A DNA stretch of 64,000 bases, from assembly GCA_963377175.1 (NCBI GenBank), contig CAUJNA010003057.1, positions 214,001-278,000 on the forward strand, written 5' to 3'. A model generated the notes under the pieces. It saw only the letters and a program-made list of their open reading frames with translations. It made no database searches and was not told the DNA's origin. Positions 47,601 to 58,896 of this stretch are shown here, in pieces. The position numbers and the translations under genes were made by a program. The stretch comes from Effrenium voratum (taxonomy: Eukaryota > Sar > Dinophyceae > Suessiales > Symbiodiniaceae). The first letter of the stretch is position 1. Every line of letters starts with the position of its first letter.

Positions 47601-50600
47601 GATCTGGGGCATCGACTGAATCGACTGCGCGGTTTGCCGATCTGGAATTCAGTGGCGGATTCCTCCAGATCGAAGGACAGGGGTTCGACTCGTTTGAAGA
47701 GTCTGCTCTCGACCTGACCCTCGGCGAGCTTCTTGGCCATGCCGGCGCAGAAGACCAAATCCGCTGGAGAGGGCTTCCTGTATTTCAGGCAGCTGATGAT
47801 GGAGGATGGGCCTGCAAGGAGGGATTCCAGGATCTTCGACTCATTGTTGGTTCCCATCGCAGCATGATTGAGGGTTCCAAGGGACATTGGTAGCCATTGG
47901 ATTTGTTAGTATGTTGTTCGGTTTGAGAACAATAATGTCTCTTTTGCGGACAAAGCAAACACAAATAAACGATTCATGAGTTGCGCTTTGGTGAGATGAT
48001 GATTGAAGTGGTCGCAAGGGATTCCTGAAGGATTTGGGCTGAAGGGGAGCTTGATGCCCGCTGTCCTGAAAGCTGAAAGACTTTGTGGGCCCTGTGGTAT
48101 GGTGAACCGTGGTTGCGTATGAAGTATGGTACTCTTAGGGGTGGGTGGATACTTCAACACCTATATAATATGCAGCGGGGGTTGCTGCTTGCTCTCCATG
48201 TTTCTGCTGGATGGCTTGTGAAGCTCACACATGCGGAATCCCAGACATTTGTGCCGACGCTGTCAAGCTACGGCGGTTGGCTCTGCGACATCACGGGGTA
48301 CATGGACCTCAGCCATGCGCTCTGCAGATTTTCATGGAACCTGTCACAGGCATCTTCATTTTGGGGCCCCTTTTTCATGTTCCATATGAACTTGCAGGAG
48401 TATTACAAGGGCCTGAACAATTGGAATAGGTTTGTGGGGTACTTTATAACCATGCCGTGCCAGTTCGTATGGCAGCCTATAATACATAAGGACTACGAAT
48501 GTCGGGGAGTAACGATGTGCGTCTGGGTACCGGCGCAAGCATATACGCCATTATACTTCTGACAACTCGCATATATGCATTTGCCAGATAGGTTTGTGCG
48601 GGGGGTTGAGGAAGGCGATATTGGGGGGGGGATGTGCCCCGCGGTGCGTACATGACTGGCCCAGCGATCGAGTTCTCAGGTCACTCACTGCGGTGTTTGC
48701 TGGCCAACATGCAGGCGCGGAACGATCTGCTGGTCGAATTCTCTATCATTCATGCAGTCAGTCTGATGCGTACCCTTGGAATTTGTCAGAATATGACTGT
48801 TCTGGTTTTTATCAGGGGTACTCCCTGCAGGTGCTGTGTCAATGTCAGTGGGAGGCAGTTTGAATATGTGGCCAGTTGTGGCTTGATTCCCAGATGCATA
48901 GAATGCCACGATTTTTTCCTGTTTGCCACCGCCCCTCATGTGCTATTTGGTCAAAATGCCCTTTTACCTTTGGGGGTAAGGGAACCATGTTGCCACAACC
49001 TGGCACAGATACGTTGCGCGACGTGAATGTTAGCACTTTCGGAAGGCCACGGCTTCTCTGTGCAAAGCCTTTCGCTTCTACTCCCCAAAGCATGTTGACT
49101 CTTTGGTTCCAGCAAACTGGTGAAAACGTGACCATGGTAACTATGGTGGGGACCGCGTGCTGAGTGTATAACGTGTACAGACGGCACCACATCCCTGTAG
49201 GTTTGTGGCAGTGTTTTGCGTCAAGGATGGGGTGCCATTCCCATTTTTGGACGGATATTGCAGATTCATGACATTGCCATTGGGAAAAACCCGCGTTGTC
49301 CCCCAAGTTTGGGGCTGGCCTTCGTTCCGCAGACATGTGCTTCCAGAGTTGCGCAATGCCAATGCAGCAAGTGACAGACTTTTTTTCTACCCTACTATGA
49401 GGCTTAAGCATAGCTCCTAATTTACCACTGCTTCTGTTCAGCCCCCGCCCCTTCCCCCCCCGCACACCCCCCGGCAGGTCTGGGGTGCTCAGGGCAACCC
49501 GCGGGCGGAAGGCGCAGACTTCGCCTTCCTCACCGGGCAGGATGCCGCCAAAACTCCGCGTCCAGCGGGTTCGCGCCACGAGACTGCGTGCTAAAACGAA
49601 CATGAGTTTCTTTTCTATAATGGCCTAAATAATTGGAATGGGGTAACAGACTACTTGACAAATTGGGCAAACCAGTAGTCATTATTTTGCCTGTTAGATG
49701 AACGTCACCCACCTTTGCCGGGTACGGAAGGAAACCAATTTGATGCTTTAGCATCATTTTGGGTGATTGCTGAAAGGATAGAGAGGTCAGCAGAAGGGAA
49801 CCACTAAAGGAAAACAAACCCCATGCCGTTGTCCTTACGTGACAATGGCGGCCACTTGGGATTCGGAGGGTTTTGGGAAATGGCCGGTATTTGAATGCTA
49901 CCACATGTCTGACTTTACAACAAAATGCAGCACAAGACAAGCTCTCAATCCATGTTCCTTCTGGTGTTTAAAGAGTGGCTCGCTTGGTCGCCTCCCCGGG
50001 AGTCGCTATTGGCAGGAGATCCCGCCGAGCCTTCTGGAGATTGACCAGTTCCTCTCCAAGGACTCGATACAGATCACTTCCCGCGCCCGGGAAGTTTGGA
50101 ATGGGGTTGACACCCAGAATCAACTGGTTCCCTAAATGGGTATCGAGTCTGTGCCCATTTCCCACTTGAATCAACAGACTCAAAATCAAGCCCAAAATGG
50201 CACAGTCAGGAGACATACAAAAAGAACATCTGGTTGATTCAAAATGACAAGAGCAAAGATCGTCGCTTTGCTCAGATTGCCTCTGAACCCCAGCAGAAAA
50301 GAAGCAGCTGAGCCTTTTGCAGGGGGCGTGAGTCGAAGAACCAACTTGATGTTCCACCTGCCCATCCAGGACGAGGTTAGTGCGCACTACACGAGTGTGG
50401 AGCCCGGTCCGGCTTAAACCGAAGGTCTGAGCCTTCAGCGACATCCTTCGAGAGGGCATGGTGAGGGAGGGTTAGTTAGGTTGGTTCCACTGTCTTTTTT
50501 GGTTCACGTTTGGTTCCATGTTCCTTGAGGTAGCCTTCTTTTGGTTCCAGTGTCCTGGGAAGAGATGCTGACACGAGCTTCGGATGAAATTCGGGAAGAG

Positions 50601-53600
50601 GTCCAAAGTGAGTCTGAGGCGGGGTGGCCCTTTTTCATGGCCAAAGGAAAAAGGAAAATCGCTGAGCCATTTTGGGGGGGCCCTGGTCATTTCGTGACAG
50701 GTTCCCTCCATCTGAAATGGACTTGCCTCCCCAATCACCAGGGTGGGATGGACCACCATCCACTGGTGCGAAGCGGATGTTGTCCAGTATGTACAAATAT
50801 GGGTTTGCCTTGTTTTGGCACCTTTTGTGGGTGGGTTGTAAAGGACAACCACAAGGGAAACCACCAATTTGAGGGCCCCTAAAAAAGGACAGACCCATGG
50901 ATTGCGTGCTGAGGCCCAGCACGGGTGGCAGAGCTGCTGAAGACGCTGCACCCGGCCGGTGGCCCCAGATCCTGGCTACAGGGCGCCCTAACGACCCTGA
51001 AGCACCGAGTTTCCATGTAGGGCAACAACCAATTCTTGGGCATGTTGAGGGTCCAGGTGCATAATGACTCATGGATTGTTTCTGAATCGCAAGCCTCACA
51101 TCGCAAGGTGCGATTGCTCTTAATAATAATGACAAAGTTTCAAAGTATCCCACCCCATTCCCATTCCCATTCCCATGAAGTTGCCCTACTGTAGCGCCTC
51201 AAAATTAATCGACCTGGTCCCTGAAGATTGACCCCTGCAAGTGAGTGTTGAACAAATCGAACCCTTTTGGGAGTGTTTGTTAATGGAATCCAAGGGACCA
51301 CCACCATTTTGGGAGTCGCCCATATATCGAGACACCACGTCCATGTTCGGGAAAGCCATTGTGAGGTTGATTTCCAGTTTCTCCCCCATGCAAGGGATAA
51401 AGTCGCACATGCAGGGTTTTGCCTGCCCCTGTACACTTTAGTCTAGGGGTAACCTGATGGTAGTTTTGGGTTGCGGGGTCTTTGTTTCTCAGGGTTACCT
51501 AATGAGTTTGATTCCAAGTAGAAACATGGGTTACCGAACAGTGTCTATTCCTCCGGCTTGTGCCGAGGGCTTTGGATTGGCTACTCCTGAATTGCAGGGC
51601 GGGATGCTCTCCAACTTTTCACGCCCAGAAACGGGGTGCCAAACGGAGTTTCCGCAAGAAATGGCGGTTCTTTGGGCTCCTTCCTTTGTGTAGGGAGTAG
51701 CCAAAAGTATGACTAGGGGACATACACACACACACACACCTTGTGTGAGCTTGCCACTGAAGGATTCCCCCTCCCCATCCAACCATTCATGGCTTCTTTT
51801 CCAATTTCCCCCTAACTCCCCTGCAATTCCTTAAAACAGGCGCAATTTTAGCGGCCGTAAGTGGGAGTTTTCGTTCTGCTGTCCTAGGACACCTTGGCGC
51901 AGTTCCACCGGCAACTGGCGCGGATGCGGGTCACCGTGGTCTCGCGGGAGTTCCGGAGACGCCCGGACGGCCCGGCCCGCGCTTCGAAGCGGAAGGATCA
52001 GATGGCGAAGATGGCAAGGTGAGAATCGGATGTAAACTAAAATGATAAATAGGCCTTGGTTCTTTTTAGGGAACCTGAAGCAGGTACGTGTTTTTCAGCA
52101 AGTTGATGTTGGAACTCGGTGGGGGCCACAGGGATCCCTATCCTCAATTCCAAGCCGATCCGCAGCATGGACGAGTCCGACCTTTGGATTTGACTCCCGA
52201 GCAAATTCAGGCTTTGACCTTCAGCAAGGGTCTGAGGCCTCACCAAAAAGTAATGTTGCGAATAAGTCGACGAACATGCACGTGGTTTCACCACCCAAGA
52301 ACCTGAGGGGTGTACATTGGAGTTGCCAGCTATGTGGCCAGTTGTCTGCCTTTCTGTTTTTGCTGCTTTCCTGGATGATGTTGCTGGGTATCTGTGTTAT
52401 CTGCTAGCAATAATTGTGGGCATGGGTCTAAGACCTCAAGATGTAGCTTGCTGTATATGCGCGTAAGTTTCATTTAGGGACGCTTTGGTGGGGCATCACT
52501 TTGATGAGGGTTTATGCCCACCAGCCACGCGCCCTTTGGACCAACTCATTGCAATGCCGAGGTCAAAGCCTTTTGCAGGGCGCATTGAGGAACCTCTCAG
52601 TGCAAGGCGCTGAACATGAGAATGTTTGCGTGTGCCAAAGTGGTTGAGGTCTGACGTATAGTTGTTGAGTCGTTGATACTATAGATTTGTCGGTGTATGA
52701 AGTTACATGTATGATCATGCGTTCAAGTATTAGCTGGCGTCTCAGCGTATGTTTGTATTTTATTTGTGCATCTATGTTGTGTGAGTTGTTTGCTTTTTGC
52801 ACGGGTCTCTGCTTCATCTATCCTCTTACTCAACTTGCTTGTTGTTTTCGTTTAGTGGTGGGTGGAGACCCAAGGAAGTGCTGTATCTCTTGAGCCAGTA
52901 GCATTAACGTGATGACTTTTGGCTGTGAAAGGTCCAAAGGACAAGTTGGGCAGATAGCAGGGTAGTGGATATCACGGGAAAACAATCATTTCAATTTCAA
53001 TTAAGTCAACTCTGTTGACACCTTCCCATAGGTTTGCGCTTGGATGAAGTACATGAAGCACTGCCGGGTGGAACGGGCTCGGGAATGGTGCAAGAAGGGA
53101 GAAGCCCTTTGAGGCGCTGCCCAACATCAACCCGCACGTTCATGTAGATGCCAATTGAACTGCTTTGCTTCCAGCGATACGCGGAGTCATCCTCGTAGCG
53201 CAAGACTTGCTAATCACGAATTCATTTTAGGGAAAATAGGAGAGGTGCTACGAAGCTTCACGGTTGCTCTGGGATATCCGGCATGTTTCGCCCAGGATGT
53301 CAGGGCAGGCCAGCTTGGGTGTTCGTTGTCAAGTTGGTGTCTGTGTTTAGCCAGGTTAGAACCCAGCCATGAGTGCCGACAAAGCGAGTGAGCTATTTCG
53401 AAGTCCCGCTTTAGAGAAACTTCAGCAAAATGACTGGCAATATTTTCACGTCAGGCGACTAAGCACATCGACACGTTTCCTGGCGACGTGAGTGTTGCTC
53501 AGGGTTGCTCCGAATGATCAAAGGCTGGCTCCGATAGGCTCACGTCAACGCGGAACCGTACGGTTCTGAGACTTTTCCATATCTCAAAAAGAACGCGGAA

Positions 53601-56600
53601 CGGTTGGATCTGGAGTCCTCGGGTCCAGGAAGCGAGTTCGTTCGCTAGCGTAGGACCCATCCCTTACACCCAGAGACGGGACCCTCACCCCAAATCAAAA
53701 GGTAAACGCACGAACGAAGGAAGACCACATCGATAAGATCCCAAACGAGGAAAGGCAAGAACCAACACTTCCCAAATATCAAGAAACAAGCTACATACCC
53801 TTCTGTCCACTTACATGGAACCTGACTGAAAGATCCCGGAAGACGATTTGCCTTGAGAAGGGACCGTTTCTTTGTGGCACTTAAGGCAAAATCTGGTCCG
53901 GCCAGGCGACCAGCAAGAGCTGCTAGACCGACTGGTGCGTACCGCCCGGGACCAGGGATCACCATATTTCCGCTTAAAGGGCTTGGGGGTCTTGGGCTGG
54001 GGGTGGGGTCCATGGCGGGGGTCCATGGGGGTCCATATGTTCGTGAGGCGTTGTGAGTTTAGGTACGAGTGGGGTTGGGTTTGGTTGTCCCCCAAGATGA
54101 ATGTCATTAACGAGAAAACAGGCAGCACAGAGGTCAACAATATTGGGCCCCTTTCATTTCAACCACCAACACATGTCAATTTGGCAGCCCAAAGCAAATC
54201 TGAAAGACTGGCCCAAGTGCGGTCGAGTGTTAGGGGAAATCTCGTTGAGCTCCTTTGCCCTGGCCAAACGGGACGTGTCCTGCCATTCCAAAAGGTGATG
54301 CTGGAATAATCCAAAAAGTTCTATTCGCATCTCAAGCCCCATGTGGGTCTGTCTTGTTTGAGGGGACCCCAATTGCAAAACATAACAGTAATATGGTTTT
54401 CCGTTTGATTTCCCTTCAAAGACAGAAAACAGGGCAAGCATAGATCGTCTCGTCCGCTTCACAGGTCCTGTTGCACCTGGACGAGATCGGGAACTTCGTT
54501 GCCCTGCTGGCAGGATTTTTCAAGCGCCTCAGCTGGGCAGCTGATCTTTTTTGACCTCTTTTGCGTGGGGATCCGTTTTTTGTTTGAGTTGGTACCCTCT
54601 TTTTGTGGATCGGCCTGGTCGATGTCAAACAACTGAACTCTTCTTTGCGTCATTTTGTTGGGTGGTTTTTGGAGGGAAGCCACAGGACAACCACGATTTT
54701 GGGGGTTCATCTTTGAGGAGCAACTTCAACGGGGACCACCGCGTTTGGCAGGCCATCCGGTATCCCGTTGGATGGCTATATGGCTGTGGTTCAACCATTT
54801 TGGGGTAGGTGCACCACTCATGTTAGTCTTTTTTAGTGGTTGGATTGGGATGTTCACTGGGGTACGATTTGGATTTTGACCCATGGCCTTTTTTATTACA
54901 CGTGTACCAATTATGTATTGAGCTGTGGCACATTGAAGGGGCACCTACCGAGGGGTACATGGTTTGGACGCCATTGAATGGCCCGGCAGGGAGGAACAAC
55001 AACTGGTTGGAGGGTCCGAAAAGAGTCGCAGACCCTTAGGGCAAAGGGAAGCCAAACGGACCCCCTTAAAATTTCGGGCTTCGCTGCCCAGGCGTTCACC
55101 CCATTGACCCCTGAGAGAATACGGATGTTCAAAAGGCGGACATGTGAACAAAGGAACAGCAACATGACCCCAACCCCCGCACAGACTCATGGCCGGTTTA
55201 TGGATGGCAACCACGAGGAGTTCACCCTGCAAGGGTTGTAACCTTGGCTAGTCGTATCTCCCACTTTCCAGGCATACTTCTTTTCAGAATCAAGCCCTTG
55301 CCCCTCGGACGCCAAATCTGAAGGCCAAAATGACCAAGACCCAACTGGGAAGGGACATTGATTGTGGTTTCTCAAAAGAACGATGGTTGAACAAACACAA
55401 GAGGGAATAACAATCCAGGCTACCAACTCCCCTAAGCCCCATGGGTAAGGCAAAATTTCCGAGGCTAAGCCTAGCCCGAACCCGGGGGGTCTGACTGGGG
55501 CTGCGGTCCCTAATCCGGTGACCCCGGAAAGTACTACCACCCGTCCTAGGTCTGATTACCCACGCAAAGCCCAGGGACACCCCCGAAACTTGGGTTGATT
55601 CATCCGGAGGAAGATGTGAGCCAAGGAGTGTGGACCTTGCTAGCACCTTAGATAACTCCGTGGGAGCCTCAAAGTGGCAGTGGCAAGGCTCGTGCCGGAA
55701 CCCAGCCCAGTTCTGAGCAAACCTTGCCTGAGTGACCAAACTTGAACACCTTGTGCTGGTGGGTTTGTCCATTTTTCTAGTGAAGGTCCAAAAAGTTCAA
55801 ACTTGTTTAATCAGTTAACTTAGCAGGTCAGTGCATACTGACTCTGATTGAGGTTGACAGAGGCATTGTTGTTCGATCACCTGATTTGGCAGGAATAGGG
55901 GCGGGGGGGGGGGGGCGAAAACTCTGGCCAAAACCAGGGACACTCTGGAAGCAGCATATGTGTCACTGCTTGGGGGTACACGCAAGGATTCTCATGTGAG
56001 GAAACTGCACCAACATGGCCCACAGTCCGAACAAATGAGCACCCACATGGGTGTGTGTGTGTGTGTGTTTGATGATATCCTTATTATTTGGGATTTGAAG
56101 AGAATCGGACGGGACATCACAGACCATGTTAGAGTTACAGGGAATCCCTGATAAGCCTCTGGTTGATGAATATAGTGGGCCCCCTTTTTGTGGAGGGGGA
56201 AGGGGGGGGGTTCTTGGAATTTTGAAGGGGAACACCCCTTTAGGATGGGTTCATTAATCCGGGGTCAGCATCTAAAGGCAGTGGTCAATAGAGAGGAAAA
56301 AGAGAGAGAGAGAGCCATTCATCGCTTCATCCTGGCTCCACACCCTTCCTTTACACTCTCCATCTGTTTCCCAAGGCATAGCCTGGTCACACTGCTTGGA
56401 CAGTTGGAAGGGACGACTCAACGGTGAGCGGGCTGGTGTAAAGCTGTTCCTTTCCAGACCCATCCTCCTCCTTGTTCAACCGAACCCTGGTTTATCAATT
56501 CAATAGGATGAATAGGATGGCTCCGTGAATCACCTGGTTTGATAAATCCCTGGTCCAACCAGCCCCCAGTTTCCCCTTTTGCAGCATCCTCAGGTGCAGG

Positions 56601-57456
56601 AGCCACGGCCAGTGATCGACAGGCGACGGCGTGGGCCTTTTTTCTTGGGGGGTCGCTTTTTTTTTTCAGCTGCTCCCTCAGGCGGTTTGGACGTTGTGAT
56701 TGGATGTGCACCTCTTTGTCCTAAAGAACACCTCCAAGCCGCCAAACCAAACCACCCGAGAGGACCGAGCGGGCCATGTCGAACGCGCCTTTTGGTCGCC
56801 CAGGGATACTTGAGACGAGGGAGAAGCTCCATGGCCACTTGCATGCCCGATGGGCGAGACACGTGAGCGGGGGCAACGCTCCCGTCGTAAGTGGGTGAAG
56901 CATGCACTCAAACATCAACTCGCCCCTCACCAAGGTTACAGTACTTGTGACAAGAAGCTACATTTCTGATGCAAAAGGGCGAAACTTACTCACCGGCAGG
57001 TGTTCCTAATATTTCCCTTTTCGCCTTATGTTTTCGCATCACTGGCTGCCCATGTTCCCCCCCCCCCCTCCCCGCAAGTTTCCTCGAAGGTCTCTCTCCT
57101 CTGGATGGGTCTCCTTGGAGACCTCCCGCTCAAAGCGTGAACTTGACGTGAGCGATTCAAGACGGGTGTCCCGTTTTCCCACTGACCTGGGCCCATTGCG
57201 TTGTCGAAACCTCAAAAGGCAACCAGCCATTGGGAAGTTCACGTGAGAAGGGTAAAAGACGCATCCAAACACGCCATCTACAAAATGGGCCGGCTTCACC
57301 GTCAGGAAGCGTGAAATCGACGGATGGTCGGTGTTTCAATTATTGCGACCTCGATGACCGGAAGTTTGTGATGTCCGTGATGAAGCCACCTTTCTTGGGT
57401 CACATTTCTTACGGATTATGACATTTCAGGTCAGGCGGGGTTCGCAGCTTGTTTGA
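44665..57456 (+). CDS. 18-exon gene of unknown function (gene-level model)
   Basis: Exons: 44665-44709, 45207-45294, 45801-45928, 47099-47182, 49478-49568, 49976-50093, 50323-50375, 50551-50607, 50920-51008, 51888-52018, 52099-52249, 53032-53087, 53886-53934, 54465-54536, 56585-56630, 56804-56886, 57079-57147, 57430-57456. The exons total 1437 nt and join in one phase to 478 codons and a TGA. Several joins create natural codons (AG|C Ser, TG|G Trp, C|GG Arg). The product is helical and charged with Arg-rich stretches; readable segments include SWEEMLTRASDEIREEVQ, DTLAQFHRQLARMRVTVV and VLLHLDEIGNFVALLAGFF. I recognise no domain. Most donors are GT; 54536 is GC. Weakest parts are 49976-50375, where other frames exist, and the last exon, where a second frame is open to a TAG at 57638. 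The gene probably begins upstream (exons 35661, 40334, 42824). Confidence 0.55.
45207..45294 (+). CDS. exon of the 18-exon gene
   Basis: Acceptor CAAAACTTAG, frame QIAARGETEVHVPQALGAAE, donor TTTTG|GTGAGT (consensus). One base is left over, completed by GG of the next exon. Confidence 0.6.
45801..45928 (+). CDS. exon of the 18-exon gene
   Basis: Frame ERATTAWLEEHADLVRAQL, preceded by a T-rich tract and GTCGCCAG, donor TTGCAG|GTTATA. Confidence 0.55.
47099..47182 (+). CDS. exon of the 18-exon gene
   Basis: Frame LLELCEGIEGGGTTLAEAAE, acceptor CTTCATCAG, weak donor GGG|GTCTCG. An earlier acceptor (GCCGTAG, 47088) is possible but out of phase. Confidence 0.5.
47516..47887 (-). CDS. minus-strand open exon within an intron, unknown
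   Basis: Frame CLKYRKPSPADLVFCAGMAK then KLAEGQVESRLFKRVEPLSF is strongly protein-like. A minus-strand acceptor CCCTCCTTGCAG lies inside the frame, just before the PSSIISC segment. The plus strand is also open here (LTLGELLGHAGAEDQIRW). It could be an exon of an antisense gene or an old coding insertion. No family is recognised. Confidence 0.35.
   Translation of the reverse strand: MSLGTLNHAAMGTNNESKILESLLAGPSSIISCLKYRKPSPADLVFCAGMAKKLAEGQVESRLFKRVEPLSFDLEESATEFQIGKPRSRFSRCPRSLLFGLSACACTFSVNAFLYLRVPLSGR
49478..49568 (+). CDS. exon of the 18-exon gene
   Basis: Long C-rich tract and CCGGCAG acceptor, frame VWGAQGNPRAEGADFAFLTG, donor GCGG|GTTCGC. The frame would otherwise stop at TAA 49592. 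Confidence 0.55.
50551..50607 (+). CDS. exon of the 18-exon gene
   Basis: Acceptor CTTCTTTTGGTTCCAG, frame SWEEMLTRASDEIREEVQ, donor CAAA|GTGAGT. Both sites are near consensus. Confidence 0.65.
50920..51008 (+). CDS. exon of the 18-exon gene
   Basis: A + CA makes Thr with the previous exon, then RVAELLKTLHPAGGPRSWLQ to LTTLKHR, donor CGA|GTTTCC. Phase 0 into DTLAQFHRQ. Confidence 0.55.
51888..52018 (+). CDS. exon of the 18-exon gene
   Basis: Acceptor TTCTGCTGTCCTAG, frame DTLAQFHRQLARMRVTVVSR to KRKDQMAKMA, donor GCAAG|GTGAGA. Basic, possibly nucleic-acid binding. Confidence 0.65.
52099..52249 (+). CDS. exon of the 18-exon gene
   Basis: Acceptor GTTTTTCAG, frame KLMLELGGGHRDPYPQFQAD then DLTPEQIQALTFSKGL, donor CAAAAA|GTAATG. 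Confidence 0.65.
53032..53087 (+). CDS. exon of the 18-exon gene
   Basis: Acceptor CCTTCCCATAG, frame VCAWMKYMKHCRVERARE, donor GAATG|GTGCAA. The next exon's G completes Trp. Confidence 0.6.
54465..54536 (+). CDS. exon of the 18-exon gene
   Basis: Acceptor TCCGCTTCACAG, frame LLHLDEIGNFVALLAGFFKR. GC donor TGG|GCAGCT chosen for phase; the frame otherwise stops at TGA 54552. Confidence 0.6.
54778..54889. mobile_element. short TIR element, family A
   Basis: Ends ATATGGCTGTGGTTCAA and TTTTGACCCATGGCC. The interior GGGGTAGGTGCACCACTCAT is shared with 19070 and 62226. Lies in an intron. Confidence 0.6.
56585..56630 (+). CDS. exon of the 18-exon gene
   Basis: Acceptor CCCCTTTTGCAG, frame HPQVQEPRPVIDRRR, donor CGGC|GTGGGC. 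One base is left, completed as Arg by the next exon. Confidence 0.5.
56804..56886 (+). CDS. exon of the 18-exon gene
   Basis: Acceptor CCTTTTGGTCGCCCAG, frame ILETREKLHGHLHARWARHV, donor CCCGTC|GTAAGT (perfect consensus). Confidence 0.65.
57079..57147 (+). CDS. exon of the 18-exon gene
   Basis: Long C tract and CCGCAAG acceptor, 23 codons (SLSSGWVSLETSRSKRELD), donor GAC|GTGAGC. Phase 0 at both ends. Confidence 0.6.
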
Positions 57457-57640
57457 GGTGCCGGACCCAAATGTTGTGATGTCGTGGCTGTTGTCTCATT
57501 GCGACATGTCGGTCGCTTTCAAAAGGGAGTTGAGAGGGTTTCTCTCGAGCAGTTCAGGCAGAGGTCACAGGGAGCATTCTAGCTCAAGCTGGCGCCGGTG
57601 TCCAGCACGTCCGCCCAAACGAGGACTCAAAGCACCATAG
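57430..57640 (+). CDS. terminal exon, frame uncertain
   Basis: Acceptor TTATGACATTTCAG. In phase with the gene model the coding ends after VRRGSQLV at TGA 57454. Another frame (VPDPNVVMSWLLSHCDMSV) is open to TAG 57638 and would be preferred if a further exon of suitable length were found. Confidence 0.4.
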
Positions 57641-58320
57641 GGCGAAGTGTGGCCTGAATCTTCATTAATCCTTGCTTGGGAAATATGGCCTGCGATTTCG
57701 GGGTGGGGAACTATCATGATTAACTACGAGCCAAAGTCAATGAGAGGAATAAAAGGGGGTCATCACCAAGTTTAAGCTCAGTCAATCACCCTTGTGGCGG
57801 ATCCTATGTTCAAGTTTTTTGTCTGAAGGCACGTGGGGCTTGGTTTGATTCAAGGGGAATTGCAGATATTCCTTCTTGATCCAGGGCTATTGAGTTTACC
57901 GGCACGGTTCGGAGTTCGCGCAGGTCGATGGCTGGCTACGCCATGCACGTGGACTGTGGCCACAACGGGCCGTTGGACGAGGCAAACTCGATACAGGATT
58001 CAACATGCATTGCGATGCGTGAAATGCATTCCGCTGAAATCAATTCGCACGATTTGTTTGGGTGAAGGGAAGCCACGGGATGTAAACATCAGAAAAGACG
58101 CTCCATTGGAGAGGGCTCAATGGGACCTTGGGAAGGTTTCGGACCTGCGGGGCCATTTGGAGGGACCAAAACACGTCGCGTTCTGTGAGCTCCCCAGAAG
58201 GGGAAACATGGCCAGTGCTTGGGCGTGTCCTTGGAAGCCGTGGTGGCTCTGCAAGTGCGGAGTCTATATTCGGGAAATGGATTCTTCAGAGTGTCCGGAT
58301 TCCGAAGCTGGCATGAATTG
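57641..58320. other. downstream stretch, weak candidate only
   Basis: Possible exon near 57929 (VDGWLRHARGLWPQRAVGRG after GTTCGCGCAG); no clear donor. Confidence 0.25.
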
Positions 58321-58321
58321 T

Positions 58322-58413
58322 GTTCCTAGACCCTCAAAATTCCCCTATGGGTTCTAGCCCCAAAATCGTTGTTGGTGAATTTCATGTTTTATGGGTATTT
58401 TGAGGGTCCAGGT
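58322..58413. mobile_element. short TIR element, family B
   Basis: Ends GTTCCTAGACCCTCAAAAT and ATTTTGAGGGTCCAGGTT are inverted to each other; interior GTTGTTGGTGAATTTC. Confidence 0.65.
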
Positions 58414-58896
58414 TCTTTGTTTCTTGTTGCATGGTGGTGTCTTCTTATTTTGGAACTTGGATGGGAATCTGGAGTAGAGGCGTTGGCTCCCCCAAAAAAA
58501 ACTCTACGGAAAAAGGCCCATCAAATCTAAACTTTGAACTTTGACCCCTTATATGGCCGGTGGTTGGGCGAGCAAATGAGCAGAGGATGTTGCCATTTTC
58601 TCGACGAAAACCAGGATCAAGACAATGGGGACATTGTTGAGATTTCGAGCAACTGCTTGTTCGATTTAGGGGTGCCGTTTGGAACGGCCAGAGAACAACA
58701 AGTCTTGGTGTAGTGATGTGGAGTCTGAAATGTGCTTACGTGCGTCTTTTTTCTTCTTCTTTTTCCCGTGTGTGTGTGTGTTTGCGCGTTTGCTCAGAAT
58801 TGTAGGCTTGTCTTTGACGCATTGATACATGCTGGCTGACTGACATGCAATGCATGAAATGCGTTCAGCTCAAACCCAGGCGTGCCCAATTCACTC

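Noticed and set aside
50985..51058. Fifth family B element
   Set aside because: Only the right end (TTGAGGGTCCAGGT) is present; the supposed left end lies in an exon of the 18-exon gene.
53088..53155. Frameshifted continuation of the 53032 exon (PFEALPNINPHVHVDAN)
   Set aside because: A GTGCAA donor at 53088 joins in phase to 53886, so a frameshift is not needed, though the downstream open frame is noted.
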